Assembly (NCBI GenBank): GCA_946538495.1
Contig: CAMNGP010000003.1
Span: 1 to 62,590, forward strand
Origin: an uncultured Candidatus Saccharibacteria bacterium
Lineage (GTDB): Bacteria; Patescibacteriota; Saccharimonadia; Saccharimonadales; Saccharimonadaceae
Direction: 5' to 3'
Length of the DNA stretch: 62,590 nucleotides
Below, piece by piece: positions 1 to 8,817 of the stretch (its first letter is position 1; every line of letters begins with the position of its first letter). Under the pieces are notes generated by a model. It was given only the letters and a program-made list of their open reading frames with translations, ran no database searches and was not told the DNA's origin. The position numbers and the translations under genes are program-made.

Positions 1-77
1 TGGTACACCGGGAGGGATTCGAACCCACGACCCCTTGTTCCGAAGACAAGTGCTCTAATCCGCTGAGCTACCGGTGC
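1..77 (-). tRNA. tRNA-Arg (anticodon TCG)
   Basis: The reverse strand folds into a complete cloverleaf. The anticodon stem CTTGT/ACAAG closes a seven-base loop with TCG at the anticodon positions, reading CGA codons. The acceptor stem is seven pairs with a G:U first pair, and CCA is encoded. The 3' end is the first base of the window, so its downstream flank cannot be seen. It is divergent from comEC. Confidence 0.95.
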
Positions 78-169
78 ATAACATTATTATACCATCTTAT
101 CTGTTGAAAATAAATCATAAACGAAATTAGGGGGTTGTTACTATATATTAAATATGATAGTGACTTGGT

Positions 170-1645
170 ATGATAAAGAGGACAAGTTGGTGCCACATTA
201 AAAAGACTCTGTTGAATATTCATCAATCATTTTTAATGGTGGCATTGGCGACTGGAATAATAGTTGGTGTAGTTGTTGGAATAATTTTCAGAATTAATTA
301 TTTTGCGTCGCCAATTTGGGTCGGACTCGTGACAATACTATTTATAATTGCATATTGGAAATCAAATATAGTGTTCGCGATACTAATGTTGATAGCAGGG
401 ATGATTCTAGCTTTTTTTCGGATTTCGAGCGAACTGTCAAATCAAAAATACATGCAGAGTTTTTATGATCAAACGGTGGTTGTGAGCGGCAGAGTGGAAG
501 GCGATCCTGAAACGGACGAAAAAGGTACTAGGTTTAAGCTTAGCAATCTAGAGTTCGGCGAAGAAAACACAACAACAGGAAAAATATACATCACAGTAAC
601 AAAAAATGAAGATTTGGCAAGGAGTGATCTAGTTACGTTAAACGGGAAATTATTAAGTGGTTTCGGTGTTTATAGTGGATATTTATATAAGCCATCAATA
701 ATAAAATGGAGTAGACCTGAACCTGGAGATTTAATTTTAAAAACCAGGAATTGGTTTGCAAATAGAACGCGTAGACTTATTCCGACAACGGAGGCTAATT
801 TGGGATTATCATATTTGCTTGGAATGAAAACTGGCTTGTCGGATGAATTAGAAGAGAATCTAAGGACTGTGGGATTGGTGCATATCGTGGTTGCTTCGGG
901 GGCGCATTTATCGATATTAGTAGAAGTGGCACGAAAGATTTTTGGTAAGATATCTAGATTAACTGGATTAGCTTTTTCTATCCTTTTTATATTGTTTTTT
1001 ATGAGTATGGTAGGGTGGACGCCGTCGATTATGCGAGCTGGTATTATGACAATTATAACTTTGGTAACGTGGTATTCGGGTAGAAAGATAGCGCCGTGGA
1101 GAATGATTATAATGGTGGCAGCGTTTACTCTAATGATGGATCCCATGTTTGTGATTGATTTGGGATGGCTGTTGTCGTTTGCTTCGTATGGTGGGATAAT
1201 GATTCTGGGTCCGAAGTTAACCAAGTTTTTGTATGGAGAGAAGAAGCCTGGCGCAATTTCTTCATTTGCCCTAACGACGATTAGTGCGACATTGATGACT
1301 TTACCTATTACATTGTATCATTACGGAATGATATCTTTGATTTCAGTGATTGCGAACCTTTTGATACTGCCTACATTACCCTATGCAATGGGGCTGGTAT
1401 TTTTGACTGGTATTGTTGCAGGAATGCCGTTGGTGGAAATGTTGGTTTCGGTCTTGACAACGAAAATGCTAGACTACCATATTTTGGTTATTGAGTTTTT
1501 TGGGAAAATGAATGAATTGATGATAGGGATTCCGCAGTTTCAGTCGTGGGTGTTTGGAGTTTATGGGATTATAATCATATTCTTGTTGATTGGACTAATT
1601 AAGAGAAAAGTGGTAAAATTAAGACAAGTTGAATATAAATTTTGA
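170..1645 (+). CDS. comEC: ComEC/Rec2-family DNA uptake channel protein
   Basis: Polytopic membrane protein of 491 residues. In characterised competence systems ComEC carries single-stranded DNA across the inner membrane. Hydrophobic segments start near residue 20. An OB-like soluble region (about 90-175) follows, then the ComEC competence domain (about 215-475), which contains the family-typical stretch GLVHIVVASGAHL near 235. The metallo-beta-lactamase-like nuclease domain found at the C-terminus of many ComEC proteins is absent, so this is a channel-only form. An AT-rich -10-like sequence lies just upstream. yebC follows 12 bp later on the same strand. The pilus genes elsewhere in the window are consistent with DNA uptake. 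Confidence 0.9.
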   Translation: MIKRTSWCHIKKTLLNIHQSFLMVALATGIIVGVVVGIIFRINYFASPIWVGLVTILFIIAYWKSNIVFAILMLIAGMILAFFRISSELSNQKYMQSFYDQTVVVSGRVEGDPETDEKGTRFKLSNLEFGEENTTTGKIYITVTKNEDLARSDLVTLNGKLLSGFGVYSGYLYKPSIIKWSRPEPGDLILKTRNWFANRTRRLIPTTEANLGLSYLLGMKTGLSDELEENLRTVGLVHIVVASGAHLSILVEVARKIFGKISRLTGLAFSILFILFFMSMVGWTPSIMRAGIMTIITLVTWYSGRKIAPWRMIIMVAAFTLMMDPMFVIDLGWLLSFASYGGIMILGPKLTKFLYGEKKPGAISSFALTTISATLMTLPITLYHYGMISLISVIANLLILPTLPYAMGLVFLTGIVAGMPLVEMLVSVLTTKMLDYHILVIEFFGKMNELMIGIPQFQSWVFGVYGIIIIFLLIGLIKRKVVKLRQVEYKF

Positions 1646-1657
1646 TGGGAGAAAAAG

Positions 1658-2359
1658 ATGTCTGGGCATAGTAAATGGGCGACAACAAAAAGACAAAAAG
1701 CAGTTGTGGACGCAAAGCGCGGAGCTTTGTTTACGAAAATTGGAAACCAGATTGCGATTGCGGCAAGGAGTGGAACTGATCCAAATATGAACCCGAGCCT
1801 TGCGATGGTGCTAGAAAAAGCGCGTTTGGCAAATATGCCAAAAGCAAATATTGAGCGTGCGATTGCTAGGGTTGCAGATAAATCAGCGGCTACGTTGATT
1901 GAGGAGGTTTATGAGGCTTATGGGCCAGGCGGAGTTGGTATCGTGATTGAAGTCGCGACAGATAATAAAAACCGTACTTTGCCAGAGGTGAGGCATACAT
2001 TAGACAAAAATGGCGGCAGAATGGCAGACTCTGGGAGCGTGATGTTTCAGTTTAAACGTAAGGGCGTGATTGAGATTTCGGAAAAAGGTGAAGATGCCTT
2101 GATGGTGGCATTGGATGCCGGTGCAGAGGATGCAAACGAAGAGGAAGATGGTATTGTGATTTATACTGATGCGTCTGATTTGATGAAGGTGCGAAATTCT
2201 TTGGCGGATGCAGGCATGACGATTACTTCTGCAGAATTGCAATATGTACCAACTTCTTACATTCCAGTTGAGGGTGAAAATGAGGAGAAGCTAGAGAAAT
2301 TGCTTGGCGCGATTGACGACCTTGATGACGTGACGAACGTTTACACTAACGCAGAATAA
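1658..2359 (+). CDS. yebC: YebC/PmpR-family regulator
   Basis: 233-residue protein beginning MSGHSKWATTKRQK, the near-invariant YebC/TACO1 start. The three-domain layout and length match the family. Members bind DNA as transcription regulators, and some assist translation of difficult sequences such as proline runs. Which role applies here cannot be read from sequence. The start follows a GGGAGAAAAAG purine-rich ribosome-binding sequence, 12 bp after comEC, so the two are probably co-transcribed. The 3' end is convergent with the HNH gene, leaving only 3 bp between stops. Confidence 0.93.
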   Translation: MSGHSKWATTKRQKAVVDAKRGALFTKIGNQIAIAARSGTDPNMNPSLAMVLEKARLANMPKANIERAIARVADKSAATLIEEVYEAYGPGGVGIVIEVATDNKNRTLPEVRHTLDKNGGRMADSGSVMFQFKRKGVIEISEKGEDALMVALDAGAEDANEEEDGIVIYTDASDLMKVRNSLADAGMTITSAELQYVPTSYIPVEGENEEKLEKLLGAIDDLDDVTNVYTNAE

Positions 2360-2362
2360 TAA

Positions 2363-2917
2363 TTAAAACGGTATATCTGAGAGATCGTAGATAGGGTCAG
2401 TATCTTCTGTATCTTTTTGAGTTGTTGTATTCTTGATTGGGTTGTCTTTAATCCAAGATGGTTTATTCCATCCATTATGAACGGTGCCATTTTTGTCGCG
2501 CCAAGTGTAGTTGCCTTTTTTACACCAATAATTACAAGACTTACAAGCAAGAACTAGATTATCAAAATCAGTGGGAGAGCCTCCTTTGCAGAGAGGTTTT
2601 AGGTGATCAACTTGAGTATACGGAGAGTGCAAATCTAGTTGACACCTACACCACGCGCATTTGCCATCTTGACAGTTATACTGGGCTTTTTTCCATTTTT
2701 TGAAGGTATCGGTGGTTTTGAGTTGATTGAATTTGGCTCGTTCGCGGTCGGTGTTTTGATAGGTGGTTCTGTGACTTGAATAATGAGATGGGGATGAATG
2801 GTAGTAAGATGAGTGAGATGACTTTGGTTTTGAGGATGAAGATGAACTATTGCCGTCAAATGCTCCGCAGAGCCATAGGAAACCAACAATAAAACCAATA
2901 ACAATTAAAAATTCCAT
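2363..2917 (-). CDS. Membrane-anchored HNH endonuclease-like protein
   Basis: 184 residues. An N-terminal hydrophobic segment (about 2-20) looks like a membrane anchor or signal. A Ser/His/Tyr-rich low-complexity linker (about 22-52) follows, then a basic region. Residues about 87-130 hold an HNH domain with a CAWC knuckle, the catalytic-type VDHLKPLCKGG stretch, an Asn, and a second knuckle CKSC. HNH domains cut DNA using a metal. With the N-terminal anchor, the nuclease may act at or outside the membrane. It starts 3 bp after the stop of the Pif1-like helicase, so the two form an operon. Whether it serves DNA uptake, defence or host interaction is not decidable here. Confidence 0.85.
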   Translation of the reverse strand: MEFLIVIGFIVGFLWLCGAFDGNSSSSSSKPKSSHSSYYHSSPSHYSSHRTTYQNTDRERAKFNQLKTTDTFKKWKKAQYNCQDGKCAWCRCQLDLHSPYTQVDHLKPLCKGGSPTDFDNLVLACKSCNYWCKKGNYTWRDKNGTVHNGWNKPSWIKDNPIKNTTTQKDTEDTDPIYDLSDIPF

Positions 2918-2920
2918 TTA

Positions 2921-4270
2921 CTAGGCTCCTACATTTACAGCGCGATAATTAACTATATGAGTTTCGATATCGGTATTATTGTTTTCTGACATGTAGTCTT
3001 TAACGTCTTTACTTACCATAATATCGGAATCACGAATTGGACGTTTGAGATAGAGGCCATTTAAGTCTTTGATACGTGAAATTGCAACATAAGTTTGACC
3101 ACACGCAAAAGCTCTGTTGCCAAGATCCACTTCGACTTTTTGGTATGTTTTACCCTGAGATTTGTGAATAGTAATTGCCCAAGCTAATTTAACTGGTATT
3201 TGGTTAAATTCGCCAATGACTTTTGATTCAATCTTCTTAGTCTCTTTATTATAATAATAGTCGATTTCTTCCCATTTATTCTTGTAGACTGTACAGATTT
3301 TGCCAGTGTCTTCGATTTGAACGTCAATAGAATTACTGTTGCAGGCGGTAACTACTGCCATGGTACCATTGACCCAGCGACCTTCAATATCATTGTTCAG
3401 CATAATGACGCGCGCGCCTACTTTTAGTGTGAGATATCGTTCGGTAGGATAATCGGTGGTCGGGAATTCGCCCTCAACCCAGGCTTTATATTGACATGCC
3501 GGGGATTTAATTTGAGCGAGCATTTCCTCGTTAACTTTCTTTGCGGCGTAGTTGGTAGTGGTTAGTGTAATGAAATCGTCGCGATAAGAGCGCGTGCTAT
3601 TTTTGGTTACTTTACTGTTGATTAGTTTAAGATCAGAAGATGTTTGATTCCCTTCACGAATATGGTTTAGAACTTCGATTAAGTCTTCATCTTCCTGACG
3701 GAAGATTTCTTCTAGCTCATAGATTTTAAACCCATTTTGCCTTACGGCTGGGGAATCGAAGAAAAAGGCGCCACCGTAATGATCGAGAATATAGTTTTTT
3801 TCGTCTGAGTTTTCTTTGAGAACTGGTGGTAATTGGTAGAGGTCACCAAATACCAGAACTTGTTTGCCACCAAAAGGAAGATTGTTGCCATTGGCGCGTT
3901 TTAGAATATAATCAATGACGTCCATTAAGTCTGAACGTACCATAGAGATTTCATCAATAATAAGAGTGTCAAGGTTTTTAAAGGTTTCGCGTTTGTGGCC
4001 ATAGATGACGGAATTATCGATTTTTTCAGGGATTTGAAGCTCTGGTTTGAGGCCAAAAAAGCGGTGAATGGTAGAGCCATGCACATTGAGGGCAGCGATA
4101 CCTGTTGGAGCGATGACGACAGTGTTCTTTTTTGTATGCTCAAGAAAGCATCGTAACAGATACGACTTACCAGTACCAGCTTTGCCGGTGATGAACATGT
4201 TTTCGCGAGTGCTCTCCATTTTGTTCAATAGAAAGCGCTTTTCGCGGTTTAATGATAATGGATCTATCAT
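2921..4270 (-). CDS. Pif1/RecD-like superfamily 1 helicase
   Basis: 449 residues. Walker A is GKAGTGKS at about 29-36. The Pif1-type motif VVIAPTGIAALNV is at about 51-63. Walker B is LIIDEISM at about 103-110, GDLYQLPPV is near 146, and a C-terminal TIHKSQG plus YVAISR provides motifs V/VI. Pif1 helicases unwind DNA 5'-3', including G-quadruplexes and R-loops. The length is compact, with no extra domains. A strong promoter lies about 30-60 bp upstream and a GGGAAAGG ribosome-binding site precedes ATG. The HNH nuclease gene follows directly. Confidence 0.9.
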   Translation of the reverse strand: MIDPLSLNREKRFLLNKMESTRENMFITGKAGTGKSYLLRCFLEHTKKNTVVIAPTGIAALNVHGSTIHRFFGLKPELQIPEKIDNSVIYGHKRETFKNLDTLIIDEISMVRSDLMDVIDYILKRANGNNLPFGGKQVLVFGDLYQLPPVLKENSDEKNYILDHYGGAFFFDSPAVRQNGFKIYELEEIFRQEDEDLIEVLNHIREGNQTSSDLKLINSKVTKNSTRSYRDDFITLTTTNYAAKKVNEEMLAQIKSPACQYKAWVEGEFPTTDYPTERYLTLKVGARVIMLNNDIEGRWVNGTMAVVTACNSNSIDVQIEDTGKICTVYKNKWEEIDYYYNKETKKIESKVIGEFNQIPVKLAWAITIHKSQGKTYQKVEVDLGNRAFACGQTYVAISRIKDLNGLYLKRPIRDSDIMVSKDVKDYMSENNNTDIETHIVNYRAVNVGA

Positions 4271-4301
4271 CTGACCTTTCCCTTAGTTAATAACATGTAT
4301 A

Positions 4302-4330
4302 ATTATACACCTTTTATGCTTATTTGTCAA
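4302..4330 (-). promoter_or_regulatory. Sigma-70 promoter of the helicase/HNH operon
   Basis: On the reverse strand TTGACA (4330-4325) and TATAAT (4307-4302) are separated by exactly 17 bp. Both boxes match consensus. The start codon at 4270 leaves a short leader with a ribosome-binding site. Confidence 0.8.
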
Positions 4331-4373
4331 TAGTAATAATGCTAAAATTGAATTCTTGCAAGTTTTAGGGAAT

Positions 4374-4400
4374 CAAAAAACCGAATTTTACAATTCGGTT
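4374..4400 (-). terminator. Rho-independent terminator after the 34-residue ORF
   Basis: Nine-pair perfect hairpin AACCGAATT/AATTCGGTT with a four-base loop, followed on the reverse strand by a run of six T. It lies 20 bp beyond the stop of the small reverse-strand gene at 4420-4524, and its orientation supports that gene being transcribed. Confidence 0.8.
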
Positions 4401-4419
4401 GGATTGCCCCCTGAAAGGA

Positions 4420-4524
4420 TTAGCGACCGTCTTTGAGGCGCGGATGTTGGCGCTTGTCGCTGTGCTTGTGATTATTATTGCGGTTCTGTTTGGATACAGG
4501 ACGCAGTTTGATTTTTCTTGCCAT
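4420..4524 (-). CDS. Small basic protein of 34 residues
   Basis: Reverse-strand ORF starting MARKIKLRPVSKQ and ending RLKDGR. It is very rich in Lys, Arg, Asn and His, as in small ribosome-associated or nucleic-acid-binding proteins, but I do not recognise a family. Support for it being real: a perfect TATAAT at 4536-4531 ends 6 bp before ATG, the leaderless arrangement seen at many genes in this window, and a strong terminator follows the stop at the correct distance. A longer overlapping forward ORF lacks such signals. tRNA-Ser is divergent from it. Confidence 0.55.
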   Translation of the reverse strand: MARKIKLRPVSKQNRNNNHKHSDKRQHPRLKDGR

Positions 4525-4571
4525 AGAATAATTATAACATATTTTTATGGATTATGGTATAATTATCATAC

Positions 4572-4657
4572 GGAAGGGTGGCCGAGTGGTTGATGGCACT
4601 GGTCTTGAAAACCAGCATACGAAAGTATCGCAGGTTCGAATCCTGTCCCTTCCGCCA
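4572..4657 (+). tRNA. tRNA-Ser (anticodon TGA)
   Basis: 86-nt class II tRNA with a long variable arm. Anticodon stem CTGGT/ACCAG, loop CTTGAAA, anticodon TGA. CCA is encoded. A TATAAT at 4558-4563 ends 8 bp before the mature 5' end, so the precursor has almost no leader. The last 22 nt are repeated exactly at 4702-4723. Confidence 0.95.
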
Positions 4658-4723
4658 TGCATTTGACAATGCGTGATAAAAATTAGGATTCGTTCTTCGA
4701 ATCGAATCCTGTCCCTTCCGCCA
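4658..4723 (+). repeat. Downstream duplicate of the tRNA-Ser 3' end with hairpins
   Basis: The last 22 nt of tRNA-Ser (4636-4657, T-loop to CCA) recur without mismatch at 4702-4723. Between the copies lie a small hairpin (GCATT/AATGC at about 4660) and a left arm AGGATTCG that pairs with CGAATCCT at the beginning of the copy. The copy is therefore a T-arm-like hairpin followed by a 3' acceptor strand and CCA. The same plan occurs after tRNA-Gly and, less exactly, after tRNA-His. It may be an integration scar or a functional precursor element. Confidence 0.85.
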
Positions 4724-4756
4724 GATTAGTGAATCCAAAGCTTGCTTTGGATTCTA

Positions 4757-6223
4757 TTATTCTACGTCTATTTCGGTGCCGCAGGTGGCATTAATGCCTA
4801 GGTTACTTAAAACAATCATTTCGTCGTCGGTAATCATGTGGGTGGAATGAAGCTCGGTGTTTTTGAGTTTGCCGATATTCTCTAGGACCTTTTTTACGGT
4901 AGGGTTAGTGGTGGAGCAGATCGATAGAGCGATTAAGACCTCGCCAAGTTTTAGGTAGTTTTCTTTAAAATTGGAGGTTTGGTCCTTGATTTTTAGAATA
5001 GGATCCAAAACTACTGGCGCGATAAGGTCCACCTCGTCTGGTATTTTGCTAATTGTTTTTAGACTATTTAAGATTGTACTAGAAATAGGGGAAAGGTAAT
5101 TGGTCTTGCGACCAACGATGAATTTTTTATCAATTTGTAGACATGCGCTTGGGAGATTACCTGATTGCTTGCGTTTTTCTTCGGCTTTTGCTACAGGCAG
5201 GCGATCTTCTTCTGAAATACCTAATTCGTTCATTAGAAGCTTGATTCTTTCAGGAACGATAGGCTCTACAATGCCTTTTTTGAGGTCGGCTAAAGCTCGA
5301 TAATAGCGCCTGATGATTTCTGCTTTGGCGGCATCCTTGGCGGCTTTGTCGTTGATTATGCATTCGCCGATTACGTTAACACCCATGTCAGTGGGGGAAT
5401 AGTAAATAGTTTTGCCAGTGATGCGAGTGAGAATTTCTTTTAATACCGGGAAGGTTTCGAGATCACGGTTGTAATTGACAGCCATCTTGCCGTATTTTTC
5501 TAGGTGGAAATAGTCGATCATGTTTTTGTCGGCGAGGTCGGCCGTGGCGGCTTCGTAGGCGATATTTACTGGATGCTTGAGTGGCAACGACCAAACCGGG
5601 AAGGTTTCAAATTTAGCATAACCTGCTTTAGTCCCGCGTTTGGATTCATGATAAAGCTGGGAGAGGGAAGTGGCGAGTTTGCCGGAGCATGGGCCAGGTG
5701 CAGATACTACCACTAGTGGGCGCTTTGTCTTGATGTATGGATTAGCGCCATATCCTTCGTCTGAAACGATGGTGTCTACATCAGTTGGGTAGCCTTTCGT
5801 GAAAGTGTGAAAATAGGTTTTGACTTTATAGTCCTTGAGCTTTTCGGCAAAGTCTTTGGCCTTTTTTTGGCCGTTGAATAATGTAATTACAACAGAACTC
5901 ACATATAGATTTTTGGCACGGAGAAATTTTATAAGACGAAGAACTTCTGTTTCGTAAGAGATCATGTGATCGGCGCGGATTTTGCTGTTTTCTATGGCGT
6001 TGGCATTAATGCAAAGGATAATTTCGGCATCTTCTTTGAACTCCTGAAGAAGTCTAATTTTGAGATCGGGTGAAAATCCGGGTAGGGTGCGAGCTGCGTG
6101 TTGATCGTCTATGAGTTTGCCGCCAAATTCAAGATAGAGTTTATCGAACATTTTGATGCGTTTGGTAATTTTTTGCTTTTGGATTTTCAGATACTTTTCT
6201 GCATCAAAACATTTTTTCATCAT
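4757..6223 (-). CDS. DUF1846 family protein
   Basis: 488 residues, the normal size for DUF1846. The N-terminal MKKCFDAEKYLKIQ, the GGKLIDDQHAARTLPGF region and the APGPCSGKLATSLSQLYHE stretch (about 176-194) are family hallmarks. The family fold includes a P-loop-like nucleotide site, but its biochemical role is not established. Two ATGs lie in tandem at 6223 and 6220. The AAGGAGG ribosome-binding site is better spaced for the second (6220). The gene ends about 30 bp past the tRNA-Ser 3' duplicate and is divergent from the pilus ATPase. Confidence 0.9.
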   Translation of the reverse strand: MMKKCFDAEKYLKIQKQKITKRIKMFDKLYLEFGGKLIDDQHAARTLPGFSPDLKIRLLQEFKEDAEIILCINANAIENSKIRADHMISYETEVLRLIKFLRAKNLYVSSVVITLFNGQKKAKDFAEKLKDYKVKTYFHTFTKGYPTDVDTIVSDEGYGANPYIKTKRPLVVVSAPGPCSGKLATSLSQLYHESKRGTKAGYAKFETFPVWSLPLKHPVNIAYEAATADLADKNMIDYFHLEKYGKMAVNYNRDLETFPVLKEILTRITGKTIYYSPTDMGVNVIGECIINDKAAKDAAKAEIIRRYYRALADLKKGIVEPIVPERIKLLMNELGISEEDRLPVAKAEEKRKQSGNLPSACLQIDKKFIVGRKTNYLSPISSTILNSLKTISKIPDEVDLIAPVVLDPILKIKDQTSNFKENYLKLGEVLIALSICSTTNPTVKKVLENIGKLKNTELHSTHMITDDEMIVLSNLGINATCGTEIDVE

Positions 6224-6292
6224 TAACCTCCTTGTTTGAATAATTATAGCACTTAGAAAAGAAAAAGATAATGTTTATGCTATAATGATACT

Positions 6293-7915
6293 ATGGATGA
6301 AAAAGAGATTCAGCTGAAACGACGCGAAAATGAAGAACGGGCGACGGCGGATAGAGCGCGAATTTTGGGTTTTCCTTATCTTGATACGAGACAATTTGAA
6401 AACGATATTCCTTTGGTGGATGGGCTTTTGGATGTGCAACAGATGCACCGAGATTTGGTCTTGCCATTGCAAAAAGGAGGCGGTGAAGAGCACTATCAGT
6501 TTATGATAACTAGTCAAACGCCACGATCCGTCATAGAAAAAATGCGTCAAAGCTATACGGATGAAGGTGAGCGGGCGGATTTCTTCTTGATTTCGAATTC
6601 GGCGTACAGAGTATTTATGTTGAGGTATGATCCGCCGGTTGAAGTGCATTATGATGATATTAAGATTGCGGGAGAAGGTGATTCGGAGACGATCACTAGT
6701 GTTTCGCAGACTTTGGCATCGGTTTCTACGGATAAAGTTTTTGATTTTTTGATTGATCAGGCAGACAAATTAGCGGCATCAGATATTCATATAGAGAATA
6801 TGAGAGACAATATTAGAATTCGCATGCGTGTGGATGGGATTTTGCATCCTGTGGCTAATATCGATAAGGACAAATATCGGATTTTGATGGGTGAGTTATC
6901 TTCACGGGCAAATGTTTCGACGGCTTCAAATGAGCCACAGTCTGGCCACATGCAGAAGGAAGTGGTTTTGGACGGTTCGTCTCATATTCTTAATATTCGT
7001 GTTGAGACTATTCCGACGATGTATGGTCAGGATGCGGTTTTGAGATTATTCAATTTTGATGAGTCATTGCTGAATTTAGATTTGCTTGGTTTATCTACGG
7101 AAGAATTAAGCGAATTAAAAGAAGTGATTTCGCATCCGCGCGGGTTGGTATTGATGGTGGGGCCGACTGGTTCAGGAAAATCAACTACACTTTATTCGAT
7201 GTTGAATGCTTTAAATACTAGCGATCGCAAGATAATCACATTGGAGGATCCAATTGAATATGGTATTACTGGGATTTCGCAGATTCCAATCAATACTAAT
7301 GATGGTGGGTCGTTTGCGGATGGACTAAGGTCGGTGCTTCGGCTTGATCCGGACGTAGTAATGGTGGGTGAGGTTCGTGATGCGGATACAGCAAAAACGG
7401 CAATTCAGGCTTCGATTACTGGGCATCTAGTGCTTTCGACGTTCCATGCGAATTCTTCTAGTGCGGCGTTTTCTAGAATGATTGATTTGATTGGTGTGAA
7501 TCCGATTTTTGCGAGTTCAATTAGATTAATTATGGCGCAGAGGTTGGTAAGGAAACTGGCGGACTCCAAGAAAGCACGTCCAGCGACCGAAGCGGAGGCT
7601 GATTACATTAGAAGAGTGCTAGACGGAGTGCCAACGAAGAAATTGAGCGGAGTAGATTTGAACAGCATAACATTATATGATGCGGTGGCTACTGAGGCTG
7701 CCCCATTTGGCTATAGCGGTAGGACGGTGATTGTGGAGCAATTAATAGTATCTGATGATATCCAAGCTTATATTCGTGGTGACGTGGCCGATATTAACAC
7801 TGACGCAATTGAGAAAACGGCGCGAGCGAATGGAATGCTTACGTTAGAGCAAAAGGGCGTGTTGGCAGTGCTACGTGGCGAAACTACTTTAGAAGAAATA
7901 TCGCGTGTGATATAA
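6293..7915 (+). CDS. pilB: Type IV pilus assembly ATPase, PilB/GspE family
   Basis: 540 residues. The N-terminal half matches the GspE N-terminal domain. Walker A is GPTGSGKS at about 289-296, the Walker B region is VVMVGEVRD near 355, and the His box ITGHLVLSTFHAN is near 376. This hexameric ATPase powers pilus extension or type II secretion at the inner membrane. The usual C-terminal zinc-binding tetracysteine is missing: the segment after AQRLVRKL (about 418-480) has no cysteines. Translation is probably leaderless, as TATAAT (6281-6286) ends 6 bp before ATG. Candidate pilins are encoded at 21.7-24.6 kb. Confidence 0.92.
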   Translation: MDEKEIQLKRRENEERATADRARILGFPYLDTRQFENDIPLVDGLLDVQQMHRDLVLPLQKGGGEEHYQFMITSQTPRSVIEKMRQSYTDEGERADFFLISNSAYRVFMLRYDPPVEVHYDDIKIAGEGDSETITSVSQTLASVSTDKVFDFLIDQADKLAASDIHIENMRDNIRIRMRVDGILHPVANIDKDKYRILMGELSSRANVSTASNEPQSGHMQKEVVLDGSSHILNIRVETIPTMYGQDAVLRLFNFDESLLNLDLLGLSTEELSELKEVISHPRGLVLMVGPTGSGKSTTLYSMLNALNTSDRKIITLEDPIEYGITGISQIPINTNDGGSFADGLRSVLRLDPDVVMVGEVRDADTAKTAIQASITGHLVLSTFHANSSSAAFSRMIDLIGVNPIFASSIRLIMAQRLVRKLADSKKARPATEAEADYIRRVLDGVPTKKLSGVDLNSITLYDAVATEAAPFGYSGRTVIVEQLIVSDDIQAYIRGDVADINTDAIEKTARANGMLTLEQKGVLAVLRGETTLEEISRVI

Positions 7916-7923
7916 TAGTGACT

Positions 7924-8670
7924 ATGAGTGAAAAAGTTGTTTCTGACTATAACGGTTATGATTATAAAAAAGAATTTTGGGAAGATGTGGATCGCGAATA
8001 CGAAGATCAAGCAGATCGGATGGCGATTCGTAAGTTGCTCCCAAAAAGAATGGATAAATTTGCAGATATTGGCGGTGGATATGGCAGATTGGCCGGTGAA
8101 TATTTGAAGCGAGCTCATAAAGTATATATTTTTGATTATTCCAAGACAGAGCTTGAGCAGGCAAAAGAGATTTATGGTGATAAGGTCGAAACTAAAGCAG
8201 GAGATATTTACGAATTGCCATTTAAAGACAATGAGCTTGATGGTTTGATGATGGTGCGCGTGACGCATCACTTGAAACACTTAGATAAGGCGATGAAAGA
8301 ACTTTATCGAGTATTGAAGCCAGGTGGGGTAGCAGTGATTGAAGTAGCGAATAAGCGCACTTTGCCAAAGATGGTAAGATTTGCGACAGGACGAAGTAAA
8401 GTTAATCCATTTGATAAGAAGGTGGCGAACTATAAAGAGATTAGCAAGGATGGGTTTTATAATTATCATCCAAAGTATGTTGAAGAAATATTTTCTAGAA
8501 TAGGATTTAAACAGGAAAAGGTGCTTTCGGTATCGAATTTCAGAAGCCGAGGATTAAAGAAAATATTTGGAACCAAGAACTTGGTAAAGATGGAAGATAC
8601 GGCACAGAAGATGCTGGCACCGATAAGATTTGCGCCATCGATTTATTATAAATTGCGAAAACCAGAATAA
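7924..8670 (+). CDS. Class I SAM-dependent methyltransferase
   Basis: 248 residues from ATG 7924. Motif I ADIGGGYGRLAGEYL lies at about 42-56, with an acidic residue after the second strand (VYIFDYS). A post-motif HHLKHLDKAMKELYRVLKPGG segment (about 110-130) is typical of UbiE/BioC-like small-molecule methyltransferases. The substrate is unknown. An upstream in-frame GTG exists, but TATAAT ends 7 bp before ATG 7924, so a leaderless ATG start is preferred. It follows pilB by 8 bp and is probably functionally separate. Confidence 0.85.
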   Translation: MSEKVVSDYNGYDYKKEFWEDVDREYEDQADRMAIRKLLPKRMDKFADIGGGYGRLAGEYLKRAHKVYIFDYSKTELEQAKEIYGDKVETKAGDIYELPFKDNELDGLMMVRVTHHLKHLDKAMKELYRVLKPGGVAVIEVANKRTLPKMVRFATGRSKVNPFDKKVANYKEISKDGFYNYHPKYVEEIFSRIGFKQEKVLSVSNFRSRGLKKIFGTKNLVKMEDTAQKMLAPIRFAPSIYYKLRKPE

Positions 8671-8728
8671 TAGGTTATAATATATAGGCGAGGGATTGAT
8701 GGTTAAGGTCATTGTTTCTCGTTTGTTT

Positions 8729-8803
8729 GGGGTCGTCGTTCAACGGATAGGACATATCCCCTCTAAGGATACAATGATGGTTCGATTCCATCCGGCCCTA
8801 CCA
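8729..8803 (+). tRNA. tRNA-Arg (anticodon TCT)
   Basis: Cloverleaf with anticodon stem TATCC/GGATA and loop CCTCTAA, anticodon TCT, reading AGA. The acceptor stem contains G:U pairs and CCA is encoded. It lies between the methyltransferase and the large palindrome that separates it from the convergent aspS. Confidence 0.93.
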
Positions 8804-8817
8804 AATAATATTGACGA

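Noticed and set aside
4399-4593. Forward-strand 64-codon ORF between the helicase gene and tRNA-Ser
   Set aside because: It runs through the terminator region and into the 5' part of tRNA-Ser, has no ribosome-binding site or promoter, and is antisense to the better-supported 34-residue reverse ORF.
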